From the IMG/VR virus record IMGVR_UViG_3300023202_000040, positions 1 through 37,199 of that record: a stretch of DNA of 37,199 nucleotides; one strand, given 5' to 3'. The stretch is from a virus. Shown piece after piece: positions 16,192 through 23,126 of the stretch (position 1 is its first letter; each line of letters begins with the position of its first letter). Both the position numbers and the translations under genes were made by a program. The notes below the pieces were generated by a model. It did not search any database, was not told where the DNA came from, and saw only the letters and a list, made by a program, of their open reading frames with translations.

Positions 16192-16538
16192 CGGTTGGCC
16201 CTCGCGTAGAGATACACGTCGACGTCGACCGACGTGCCACCGGGCACGCCCGGGCGGACGAAACGCGGTTTTTCGAGGACTTGCGCCATGCCAGCGGCCG
16301 ACAGACTAATGGCCGTGCCGGTGGGGTCATTGAGGCCGGCCCAGGTTGAGCCGTCGTTAGAACCCTCGAATGTGACCGAACCGCCGCCGAAATCGCCCGT
16401 TATCTGTACGCACAGATCGGCGTGCTCGGGCAATTCAACTTCTTCGCCGGTGTCGTTTTCGGTAAGCGTTTCCCACAGGAACATGCGGGAATTCGGCTCG
16501 CCCTCGACGTCCTGCTTTGCTGCCGCGATTTCGGCCAT
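16188..16538 (-). CDS. Beta-sandwich decoration-like protein (116 aa)
   Basis: The central segment DFGGGSVTFEGSNDGSTWAGL, followed by NDPTGTAISLSAAG, is a motif of small beta-sandwich proteins that recur next to phage capsid genes and probably decorate the head. It is acidic. It comes 85 bases after the preceding gene, with a structured GC-rich spacer between, and overlaps the next gene by four bases. Confidence 0.62.
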   Translation of the reverse strand: MAEIAAAKQDVEGEPNSRMFLWETLTENDTGEEVELPEHADLCVQITGDFGGGSVTFEGSNDGSTWAGLNDPTGTAISLSAAGMAQVLEKPRFVRPGVPGGTSVDVDVYLYARANR

Positions 16539-16623
16539 GCGCTGCTCCTAAATTGCCGCCAGCCGAGGCCCCGTGGGCCCGTGACCTCGACCAGCGGCAG
16601 CGATACCCCGAGCGAAGGGGAAC
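16539..16623 (-). other. Structured GC-rich spacer between decoration-type genes
   Basis: The 85-base gap contains nested inverted segments: TGCCGC and GCGGCA as an outer pair, GAGG and CCTC inside, and GGCCC and GGGCC at the tip. No T-run follows on either strand, so it is not a clear intrinsic terminator. It may form an mRNA hairpin that protects or attenuates the transcript between these head genes. Confidence 0.3.
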
Positions 16624-16920
16624 TCAGTCCGAATCGGTGACGGTGAACGCTGTCTCGTTCGAGGTGTCGACCACGCCCGAAGCGTTCGACATTACGATCA
16701 CCTTGCCGGCATCGGAAACGACCAGCGGATCAGCCGTCAGGTCCGAGATCACCATTACGTTGATCTCGTCGCCTACGGCCAGCAGGTCGCTTACGTTGTT
16801 GAAATAGCCCGCGCCGTCGACGGCAGTCAGCGCGTCCTCGGTGAAGTACTTCCAGATCCGCCCGGCGTTGCTGTTGCCGTCCGGACCGACCAGCGTGAGC
16901 CTGTCTTTATCGAGTGCCAT
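16624..16920 (-). CDS. Small capsid-associated protein (98 aa)
   Basis: It lies directly after the major capsid gene with 24 bases between. The sequence has a KYFTEDALTAVDGAGYFNNVSDLL segment, followed by strands GDEINVMVISDLT and VISD/VIVMSNASGVVD; small beta proteins with this pattern are frequent next to capsid genes in podoviruses and resemble head-decoration or head-fibre subunits. No signal peptide or catalytic motif is present. Confidence 0.62.
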   Translation of the reverse strand: MALDKDRLTLVGPDGNSNAGRIWKYFTEDALTAVDGAGYFNNVSDLLAVGDEINVMVISDLTADPLVVSDAGKVIVMSNASGVVDTSNETAFTVTDSD

Positions 16921-16944
16921 GAAACTCTCCTGGTGTGGCGGCGG

Positions 16945-17796
16945 TTACGCCTCGTTGCACTGGACCTTGGCGACGCCGTTGGCGTTGCGGACAACCGATC
17001 CCGCTTTCAGAAGGCCGTTGGCGAGCCAGCTGACTTTCTGCGCGATGTAGTTGACCTCGGTCCGAGGATCGATGCCGGAGGCATAGCCGACCGCCGTCTG
17101 GTGGTAGGCGTAGCAGTCCCGCACGTTGGCCGTGACCGTGAGCCCGCCCTCGTAGCTGGCGCGATCCTCGATCATCTTGAACTGGAAGCCGACGAACGCA
17201 TTGATTTCGCCGTTCACCAGTGCTTTGACGGTGTTGTAGTCCGAGCTCGTTGCCTCGGTGTTGCCGAGCAGGGCCTCCAGCTGCAGCGCACCGATCACGA
17301 TGCAGCGGCCGGCCATCGGCACGCCTTTCTGGTTCAGGTAGCGCGACGCGCGCCTGAGCTTGGCCGGGTTGAGATCGGTGTCGGTACCGCCGACGTCGTC
17401 GGTGACGGTGCCGGCATAGGAGCTCGAGGCGTCCAGCGCATCGATGATGAGCTGATCCTCGCGCCGCGACAGCCCGCCGGCGATCGTCTGCGCGAGTTCC
17501 TGGCGCTCCTGGAAGTTGACCTCGGCCTGGTCGAAGATATCCGTGTATTCCGGCGCGACCCAGTTCTCAAGCGTGACCGTCTGCAGGCTGTGAGAGACGT
17601 CCATCGGCGTGACGTCGGTCTGAGTGGATCCGCGCTGGTGGGCCATGCCTTTGCCCATGCCGCGGAATTTGTAGGTGTCGCCGACGATGCCGGTGCGCAC
17701 CGTGACGGTCGTGCGAAGGCTGCCCATCCCCTGGTACTCGTGGAGCACCTCGGAGTCGAACTGCTGCGCGGCCGCCGATGAAAGTGATTTGGACAT
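16945..17796 (-). CDS. Major capsid protein (283 aa)
   Basis: The main shell subunit, probably with the HK97 fold used by all tailed phages. Diagnostic context: it follows the scaffold gene and precedes small decoration genes. Sequence features seen in podoviral capsid proteins of this size are an N-terminal FDSEVLHEYQGMG segment, an RTGIVGDTYKFRGMGKGMAHQRG loop, a YTDIFDQAEVNFQERQELAQTIAGGLSRREDQLIIDAL long helix and a C-terminal strand with YAYHQTAVGYASG. It has its own GGGAG ribosome site seven bases before ATG and a long leader with two hairpins, unlike most genes here, consistent with high, separately tuned expression. Confidence 0.85.
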   Translation of the reverse strand: MSKSLSSAAAQQFDSEVLHEYQGMGSLRTTVTVRTGIVGDTYKFRGMGKGMAHQRGSTQTDVTPMDVSHSLQTVTLENWVAPEYTDIFDQAEVNFQERQELAQTIAGGLSRREDQLIIDALDASSSYAGTVTDDVGGTDTDLNPAKLRRASRYLNQKGVPMAGRCIVIGALQLEALLGNTEATSSDYNTVKALVNGEINAFVGFQFKMIEDRASYEGGLTVTANVRDCYAYHQTAVGYASGIDPRTEVNYIAQKVSWLANGLLKAGSVVRNANGVAKVQCNEA

Positions 17797-17817
17797 GCGA
17801 GTCTCCCGCTGTACGGA

Positions 17818-17840
17818 ATCGAAAATGGTCTGTTTTCGAT
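17818..17840 (-). promoter_or_regulatory. Leader hairpin upstream of the capsid gene
   Basis: A perfect 8-bp inverted repeat, ATCGAAAA and TTTTCGAT, separated by seven bases. It lies 22-44 bases before the capsid ATG on the transcribed strand. It could stabilise the capsid mRNA, act as a processing site, or be a protein operator. Only the symmetry is seen. Confidence 0.4.
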
Positions 17841-17940
17841 CGCCAGGTGTCCGCGGGAGCGGGCTGGTATCTGCGCCTTACGGTGCGCTAGTCGAGTCTC
17901 GTCAGAGCGGGCTCGTGGACCGAGGTGTCCGGGTGCCGAA

Positions 17941-17971
17941 ACTGGCGCCGAGAATAGCCCCCGGCGCCAGT
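17941..17971 (-). terminator. Strong hairpin between scaffold and capsid genes (possible weak terminator)
   Basis: A perfect 10-bp GC-rich inverted repeat, ACTGGCGCCG and CGGCGCCAGT, with an 11-base loop, 17 bases after the scaffold stop. Read leftward, the stem is followed by only TTT, so an intrinsic terminator would be inefficient. It could lower read-through, block mRNA decay from the 3' side, or flank a weak promoter: TTGCAC, 18 bases and TATTCT lie in and beside it. The remaining bases of the 192-base gap show no ORF. Confidence 0.4.
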
Positions 17972-17988
17972 CGAGTGCAACTTAAAGC

Positions 17989-18942
17989 CTAGCCGACTTC
18001 CTGGTGATCCTCGCCGGGGTATAACTGCTTCCACATGCCGTCGACCTTGGCGCGGTGCTGTTTGTCGTGGTCGTACATGCGTTGCCCCGCGAGCTTATGG
18101 CCATCCGGGAATGTCTTATACTGCTCGGCCTCGATATCGGCGCGCGTGATTCCGACGCCGCCGCCACCGGCACCGGCGGACAGTTGCGCACCGCTTGCTT
18201 TCTGCACCAGTATCTCGATCGCCCGAAACGCATCCGGATCCTGGCCGATGGCCTGGTCGATCGCGCTGGCGCCTTTCTCGCCGAGAGCACGACCGAGATA
18301 CTGCTTGATCGCCGTTACCCGGGCACCAACGTTCTCGCCCAAAGCCGCCATCGCATCGGCCAGGTTGCTTTCATCGGCAGCATTCTCCTCGGCGATCACG
18401 CCGCCCATGTACTGCACGATCCGGTCGTGGGCTTTCTGCGACAGACCCATTTCGGCCGCGACCTTTTGAAATCCCGACAGAAGCGGGTCCTTGGGGTCAA
18501 ACGTGCCGTCGAGACCCTCGGGCGCTTCGGGAATCTCATAGGTGCCGTCCTCGGGTGCGCCGATGAGCTCGGCGGCCGGTCCGAGCTTCTGTTCGAGCTC
18601 GAGCGTGGCGCGGGCCTGCGCGTCGACGGTTTTGTACTTGTCGGCTTTGAACCACTCGGGCGCATCGCCCTCGCCCTGGTTGCCTTCCGACCAGTACCAC
18701 TCAGCCGAGGAGCCGCTGCCCGGGTCGCCATCGCCATCGCCGCCCGCACCACCGGCAGCCCCGTCGTCGCCCTGGCCGCCGGCAGCTGCACCGCTGTCCC
18801 CGTTGTCGCCAGGGTTTAGGATTGTCCCGCCCTGGCCGCCGCTTGCACCGCCGCCGTCGCCACTGCCGCCCTCGCCGCCACCCGAGCCGCCGGCATCGTC
18901 GTCCGGCGCCTGTAGACGGGCAAACAGTCTGCCGAGGAAAAT
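17989..18942 (-). CDS. Scaffolding protein, with an apparent ATT start (317 aa)
   Basis: An internal assembly chaperone that shapes the procapsid and then leaves. The N-terminus is short and hydrophobic/basic (FLGRLFARLQ); residues 13-78 are almost pure Gly, Asp, Ser and Ala; the segment AEWYWSEGNQGEGDAPEWFKADKYKTV is typical of podoviral scaffolds, followed by a helical half and a basic C-terminal tail (DKQHRAKVDGMWKQLYPGE). The frame is open from 18948 to 17989. It has no ATG, GTG or TTG before residue 165, which lies inside the conserved half. The best start is ATT at 18942, which overlaps the previous stop as TGATT, one base away from the common TGATG, with GGGGA nine bases upstream. CTG at 18945 or a sequence error are alternatives. 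Confidence 0.75.
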   Translation of the reverse strand: MFLGRLFARLQAPDDDAGGSGGGEGGSGDGGGASGGQGGTILNPGDNGDSGAAAGGQGDDGAAGGAGGDGDGDPGSGSSAEWYWSEGNQGEGDAPEWFKADKYKTVDAQARATLELEQKLGPAAELIGAPEDGTYEIPEAPEGLDGTFDPKDPLLSGFQKVAAEMGLSQKAHDRIVQYMGGVIAEENAADESNLADAMAALGENVGARVTAIKQYLGRALGEKGASAIDQAIGQDPDAFRAIEILVQKASGAQLSAGAGGGGVGITRADIEAEQYKTFPDGHKLAGQRMYDHDKQHRAKVDGMWKQLYPGEDHQEVG

Positions 18943-19331
18943 CAGGATTCATCCCCGCCGGTGTCGGCTTTGCGGTTGTCGTCGGCGGCATTTTTGCAGT
19001 GCTCGAATACCGCCCGATCTCTCCCGCACAGGGGAATGATCGTGATGCGGTCGCCCGCTTTGAGTGCCCGCTTATAGGCGGTGCGTGGCTGTAATTGCAC
19101 CGCATCGATGATGCCATCGCCGTCGCGCTCGAGAATAAAGCCGAGTTGGTCGGCACCGTGGTCCGGACTGAATGTGAACGGTTGCGGCATGAATGCGTCG
19201 CGCTCGGCCTTTTCCGCCCTCATGCGCGCCTCGGCCGCTTCGGGCGATTCTTCGGTATTGACCGCGTCCTGGTTCGGATCTTCGGCCTCGTTTACTGCGG
19301 GCTCCGCGCCCGAGGGGGTTTGCTCTGACAT
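18942..19331 (-). CDS. Conserved phage protein upstream of scaffold (129 aa)
   Basis: The first 45 residues are acidic and low complexity (SGAEPAVNEAEDPNQDAVNTEES). The rest is a compact domain: FMPQPFTFSPDHGADQLGFILERDGDGIIDAVQLQ, then YKRALKAGDRITIIPLCGRD. The start at 19331 has AGGAG seven bases upstream; an in-frame ATG at 19424 gives an implausible N-terminus. Its stop shares a base with the proposed ATT start of the scaffold gene, so the two are probably coupled, and it may be a head-assembly partner. Function unknown. Confidence 0.6.
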   Translation of the reverse strand: MSEQTPSGAEPAVNEAEDPNQDAVNTEESPEAAEARMRAEKAERDAFMPQPFTFSPDHGADQLGFILERDGDGIIDAVQLQPRTAYKRALKAGDRITIIPLCGRDRAVFEHCKNAADDNRKADTGGDES

Positions 19332-19459
19332 GGTGTTCTCCTTCGCTCTGGTTGATGCCACGAACGGCGCAGGGCACGGTCCCGCTGCCGCCGTGGGCTT
19401 TTGCCGTTGGCTACCCGGCGCCAAACCGTGCTGACGCTGGCGGCCCTCTTGGAGTTCCT
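19332..19459 (-). other. Intergenic leader of 128 bases
   Basis: No ORF was found in this gap. It holds an inverted pair, GCACGGT at 19374-19380 and ACCGTGC at 19425-19431, which can form a long-range stem in the mRNA. The 3' end supplies the AGGAG ribosome site of the gene at 19331. No clear promoter is visible. Confidence 0.3.
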
Positions 19460-19873
19460 CTAGGCCGGGCGGTCGGGCCAGTCCATGCCGATGATCCGGG
19501 CCTCGATGAGTCTTAGCTGCTCGAGCGCCTCGGCCTTGGTCATGTCGACCGCATCGACCTGCAGGATGAGCTCGTCGTCCGGCGTCAGCAACGGGCAGTA
19601 GTCCGCGCCGGTCGCATCGCCGTCGCCAGTGTCCTCGTCGGTCAGCGCGTCATTGTTTTCGAATGAGCCCTTGACGTCGCGCAGGATCAGCGTGCCAGTC
19701 GCACCGGCATCGGTCTGTTCGACCAGGACGCCCGTCGCGCCGGACGAGTCGCCGGTGATCACCTGGCCGACCGTGAAATTGGTGCTCTGGCCGTCGTAGT
19801 CGAGCGCCCGAAGTTCTTCGACTTCGTCTTTGAGACCGCCGCGGGTCGCCCTGAGTGCGAATAAGCCTGACAT
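19460..19873 (-). CDS. Beta-rich virion-associated protein (137 aa)
   Basis: The start at 19873 is chosen for GAGGAG seven bases upstream; a longer in-frame version from 19915 lacks this. The centre has two related beta motifs, NFTVGQVITGDSSGATGVLVEQTD and GATGTLILRDVKGSFENNDALTD, a pattern (F-VG--I-G--SGA-G, then GTL-L---G-F---) widespread in phage tail and head proteins. The C-terminal 35 residues are helical. It lies between the portal group and the scaffold group, consistent with a minor head protein. Confidence 0.58.
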   Translation of the reverse strand: MSGLFALRATRGGLKDEVEELRALDYDGQSTNFTVGQVITGDSSGATGVLVEQTDAGATGTLILRDVKGSFENNDALTDEDTGDGDATGADYCPLLTPDDELILQVDAVDMTKAEALEQLRLIEARIIGMDWPDRPA

Positions 19874-19877
19874 ATCT

Positions 19878-20234
19878 TTACTCCTCGGATTGCGGGCTGG
19901 ATGGCCGCCCGCCACCTTTGTTTGCGAACTCTATCAGATACAGGATTCGCTTGACGACGTCCGCATTACCCTGGCGGATCGCGTCGTGTCGTTCGGTCTG
20001 GTCCGGATTGACGATGCGCTGGCGCAGGTAGCCGTCGATCATGTCCTCGAGCACGTAGCGCCCGGCCGGCGTCGAGAATGCCTGCCGATACATGCTGCAG
20101 TGATCGACCATGTCCTGGTGCTGGCGCGCTCGCTGCTCGTGATCGGCAATGCCGTCGATCTCGTCCCACCCGCCGACCTCGAGCGTACCGGCGCCGAGAT
20201 CGAACTTGAAAAGCGGCGGTTGATCTTTGGCCAT
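19878..20234 (-). CDS. Bbp19-like phage protein (118 aa)
   Basis: The central part, RQAFSTPAGRYVLEDMIDGYLRQRIV, followed by RQGNADVVKRILYLIEFA, resembles the small Bbp19-type family found next to podoviral portal genes (pattern 'F-tpaG--vLedL' then 'G---vv--Il'). The role of the family is unknown; position suggests a head-assembly or packaging accessory. The start at 20234 overlaps the portal stop (TAATG-like junction). Confidence 0.6.
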   Translation of the reverse strand: MAKDQPPLFKFDLGAGTLEVGGWDEIDGIADHEQRARQHQDMVDHCSMYRQAFSTPAGRYVLEDMIDGYLRQRIVNPDQTERHDAIRQGNADVVKRILYLIEFANKGGGRPSSPQSEE

Positions 20235-21781
20235 TACGCCGCCTGCTGCGACTGCGCGATCAATTGCGCGGCCTGCTGTTGTAGCTGCTCGCGCTCGCCT
20301 TCACTGCGTATAAGGCGCGGATCGAGACCGGTTTTCTCGGCCACCCACTGGCCGAGCTCCTCGACCTTGATGCCGAGCGCAAACGATTCATCCGGCACGG
20401 ATTCCTGAGTTTGCTGGAGTGTCAGCAAATCGTCCATGTCCTGGGCCCTTGCGAGCGGCGATAAGTGCTTGAGCTTTAACATACGGCCGTCGAGCCGAAT
20501 GTCGGCCATCGCGCCGCGCTCGGACAGCACATCGATGATTCGGGAGGCGGACGCTTCAACGACTTCGGTTTGCAGCCGGCCGAATGACGAGCCCGCCGTA
20601 TCGACGAGCTCGCGGTGCTCGATCGCGAACTGCGTTGCCGAAATCACCGCGTCGGACGGCTCGCGCAGCATTTGAAACAGCGACCGCTTGATGACGTCCT
20701 GCAACTGCATGAGCACCTCGAAGCCAAGCTGGATATCGCCGGAACGCTCGAGCGCCTTGATGGTCGGATTGCGCTGATCGTTGGACGCGACCGGCACCAC
20801 ACCGCCCGGGGTGATGCGGAAATTGTACGGGTTGAGCGCCGAATCGGCCGTCGCCGTCCACATTCCCGAGACCGCCAGGGCGGCATTGCGCAGGATGAAC
20901 TCGACGACCTTATTGGCGGTCTTGATATCCGGCAGGACGTGCATGATCGGCCCACGGCCGTAGATTTCCCCGGGCGTGACGCTCCAGCGAAACACGATGC
21001 GCGGGTTGGTCCGAAACGGCGCCCGCCAGATCACTTCCTTTTCGTCCTTCCAGACCGCTGAGCCGTTCCACCGCTGCCGCTCGGGGTCGTAAATGACCGC
21101 CTCGAGGAAGTGCAAATCGCGGTTCGGCTCGTCCTGCACGAGCTTTTGAAGTTTCGGCGACGGTTCTGCACCGACCCACTGCCGATCGAGGTTGCGGGCT
21201 TTGACCTTGAGATCCCGATACGTCGTGTCAATCGTCGACTGTGGGCCCTCCTCGAGCGTGAGCTCGGTGAGCGGGACGGCGTTGAAGTTCAGGATCGGCC
21301 GGCCGAACGGGCCGGCGAGGATATCGAACGAGCCCGTACCGATCGCGAGATCCTGAAAAGACTCGTGCACCTGCAGGGCGATATTGGAGTGATTGACGTG
21401 CGAAAACATGACGTCGTTCTGCTCGGCCAGGCGCTCCTTGATGCGCTTGTTTTTCTGCATCATCTTCGGCACGTCCGGGCCGAGTGTGACCTGCGACCAT
21501 TCCCGCCAGGGCGGCATCAGCAATGACTGCATTTTGGTCGCAAACGATGGCACGCCGAGCACGGCGGTCGAGTCGAACACGTCGACGTTGCGCTTTTGGC
21601 CTTTCGAGGTTTCGTAGAACGTATTGCGGTGCGGGATGGCGTACCGGTAGCACTCCTCGAAATGGGAAATCCACGGGTGCTTGATCTCGGCCGCGTCCTT
21701 GTAGCGGTCCATGATCGTCTTGCCGGTCATGTTGTCGGGCGCGGCAGGCCGCCCGCCGAACAGGCTTCGAATTGAAAGCAT
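20234..21781 (-). CDS. Portal protein (head-to-tail connector, 515 aa)
   Basis: The dodecameric ring through which DNA enters and leaves the head, and the docking site for terminase and tail. Features of the podoviral head-tail connector family are a helical N-terminus with KDAAEIKHPWISHFEECYRYAIPHRNTF, then VFDSTAVLGVPSFATKMQSLLMPPWREW, an ALQVHESFQDLAIGTGSFDIL segment, the GEIYGRGPIMHVLPDIKTANKVVEFILRNA stretch and a C-terminal Gln-rich helix. Length 515 is normal for the family. It starts at 21781, coupled to the Gly-rich gene, and precedes the Bbp19-like gene. Confidence 0.9.
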   Translation of the reverse strand: MLSIRSLFGGRPAAPDNMTGKTIMDRYKDAAEIKHPWISHFEECYRYAIPHRNTFYETSKGQKRNVDVFDSTAVLGVPSFATKMQSLLMPPWREWSQVTLGPDVPKMMQKNKRIKERLAEQNDVMFSHVNHSNIALQVHESFQDLAIGTGSFDILAGPFGRPILNFNAVPLTELTLEEGPQSTIDTTYRDLKVKARNLDRQWVGAEPSPKLQKLVQDEPNRDLHFLEAVIYDPERQRWNGSAVWKDEKEVIWRAPFRTNPRIVFRWSVTPGEIYGRGPIMHVLPDIKTANKVVEFILRNAALAVSGMWTATADSALNPYNFRITPGGVVPVASNDQRNPTIKALERSGDIQLGFEVLMQLQDVIKRSLFQMLREPSDAVISATQFAIEHRELVDTAGSSFGRLQTEVVEASASRIIDVLSERGAMADIRLDGRMLKLKHLSPLARAQDMDDLLTLQQTQESVPDESFALGIKVEELGQWVAEKTGLDPRLIRSEGEREQLQQQAAQLIAQSQQAA

Positions 21782-22122
21782 TACGGGATCTGCCTGTTGC
21801 CGCGGCCACCGGAGCCGCGCAAGCCGCTGCCGCCGCCGCCCGACAGGATGGTGCCACCGCCGCCGCTCGTGCCACCGCCACCGCCGCCGCTGCCACTTCG
21901 ACCGGATCCACCGCGCCCGCGTGCACCGGCACCACCGAGACCTGGTGTTATGCCGCGAAACGAGCCGGAACCGAGCAGCGTGCGCCGGCCTCGGCGGCCG
22001 CGCTTAATGGCCTTTAACCGCTCGTTTTCGTCTTCGGTCAATTCGTCGAGTTGCTTGCGCTGGCGGCGTTCGAGTTCTTTTTCCTGCGCGGTTGGGGCGG
22101 GTGTGTCGGGTTTCGATCCCAT
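21781..22122 (-). CDS. Glycine-rich small virion protein (113 aa)
   Basis: The N-terminal half is charged and helical (AQEKELERRQRKQLDELTEDENERLKAIKRGRRGRRTLLGSG) and the C-terminal half is nearly all Gly, Ser and Arg. Proteins with the same 'helix, GRRSLL, Gly-rich tail' order commonly accompany podoviral portal genes. I use the ATG at 22122 because GAGGAG lies seven bases before it; ATG 22137 is possible. The first 119 bases overlap the end of the neighbouring 181-codon gene in a different frame. Confidence 0.58.
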   Translation of the reverse strand: MGSKPDTPAPTAQEKELERRQRKQLDELTEDENERLKAIKRGRRGRRTLLGSGSFRGITPGLGGAGARGRGGSGRSGSGGGGGGTSGGGGTILSGGGGSGLRGSGGRGNRQIP

Positions 22123-22549
22123 CGGTGCACTCCTCATCGAGGTAGCGATAAAGCTGCCAGGGTGTCCAGATTCGCGCCACCGGCAGCCCGAGCAGGGCCT
22201 TAATCTGCTCAACGCATGTCATTGGCCCATTCCACCACCGCCCGCGGATCCCCTGTTTGGCCCGGAATACCTGTACCTCGATGACAATGGCGTCCGGCTC
22301 GACCAGGAGCCTGAGCGCATTTTCATCCGCGCCCGCGACGATTGCAACATCGGTGAATGAACTGTGCGGGTTGAACAGGATCCAGTTGAAGCCGTCCCAC
22401 CTGAGCGCGTAGACGTGCGAGAAGCCTGGCGGAGTGCGAAAGAGTCGGTCCCACCAGTGCCGCTCATTGACCTCGCAGAAAACCACGTACCAGCGTGTCG
22501 GCGCCGTATCGAACAGCGCCGGCGGGCAGCTGAGCAGGCTATAGCGCAT
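22004..22549 (-). CDS. Papain-like fold candidate, conserved phage protein (181 aa)
   Basis: Residues 18-135 form a compact domain: WYVVFCEVNERHWWDRL, then GFSHVYAL with H45, then a Trp-rich GRWWNGPMTCVEQIKALLGL with C112, then RIWTPWQLYRYL. The order His then Cys, with Cys at the head of a helix, resembles circularly permuted NlpC/P60-type peptidases, but this is only a fold guess. The last 40 residues, from about 143, are Arg/Thr-rich and overlap the Gly-rich gene for 119 bases, so they may be unconstrained. It lies between the head-fibre-like gene and the portal. Confidence 0.55.
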   Translation of the reverse strand: MRYSLLSCPPALFDTAPTRWYVVFCEVNERHWWDRLFRTPPGFSHVYALRWDGFNWILFNPHSSFTDVAIVAGADENALRLLVEPDAIVIEVQVFRAKQGIRGRWWNGPMTCVEQIKALLGLPVARIWTPWQLYRYLDEECTDGIETRHTRPNRAGKRTRTPPAQATRRIDRRRKRAVKGH

Positions 22550-23126
22550 CGGCTAAGACGTGCCACCTGGAATCCGACGAGTAGAGCAACACAGCACAGC
22601 CTAACTCGGGCAAAGTCTCGTTGATGCCCTGCGCATGCACGATGCGATTGGCGGCGTCACTGCCGCTGTCCTGGTGCGCGAGCACGAGATTGTTGGAGGC
22701 GTCCATGTTCAGCACGCAGAGAATGCGCCCGGCCACACCGCCGGCAAAGCCGGTAATTGTATGGTTTCCGCCGTCCGGCGTGACCTCGAGAACACTGAGA
22801 CCGGCCAGGCCGTCCGCGTTCGGGTCGTAATCGTTCTCGTCGCCGGTGATCGTATCGGTCAGCCGACCGGTCAACCGGAAAATGCCCGGCAGCGCCTTGA
22901 TCGATAGCGCCCCCTCGTGTTGCGTGACGCTCGATTCGGCGATCCGAGCGTCGTTGAAAGTGCCGCTTATGACTTGCGAGGCGGCAATCGAGCCTTCGAC
23001 CGGCGTCGCACTGGCCTGGGGAACCAGCCGGGAATAGTCCGACAGCACGCGGTCAATGTCACGGATTGCGCTTTCGCTGCGAATGTTGAGCGCGATCGCC
23101 AGGCGGCGCGCCAAATCAAGCGGCAC
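22539..23126 (-). CDS. Head-fibre-like structural protein (195 aa)
   Basis: I start this gene at a GTG at 23126, which overlaps the TerL stop; the frame is open much further upstream but only as a shadow of TerL. Residues about 45-70 read IAASQVISGTFNDARIAESSVTQHEGALSI, a motif shared by many phage fibre and appendage proteins. The rest is beta-rich (SVLEVTPDGGNHTITGFAGG, RILCVLNMDASNNLVLAH, CAVLLYSSDSRWHVL), like the jelly-roll or tip domains that bind ligands. A head fibre or small appendage between terminase and portal is the likeliest role. Confidence 0.58.
   Translation of the reverse strand: MPLDLARRLAIALNIRSESAIRDIDRVLSDYSRLVPQASATPVEGSIAASQVISGTFNDARIAESSVTQHEGALSIKALPGIFRLTGRLTDTITGDENDYDPNADGLAGLSVLEVTPDGGNHTITGFAGGVAGRILCVLNMDASNNLVLAHQDSGSDAANRIVHAQGINETLPELGCAVLLYSSDSRWHVLADAL

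Noticed and set aside
16933-17781. 282-codon open frame on the plus strand
   Set aside because: Antisense to the major capsid gene; no start signal and no recognisable motif.
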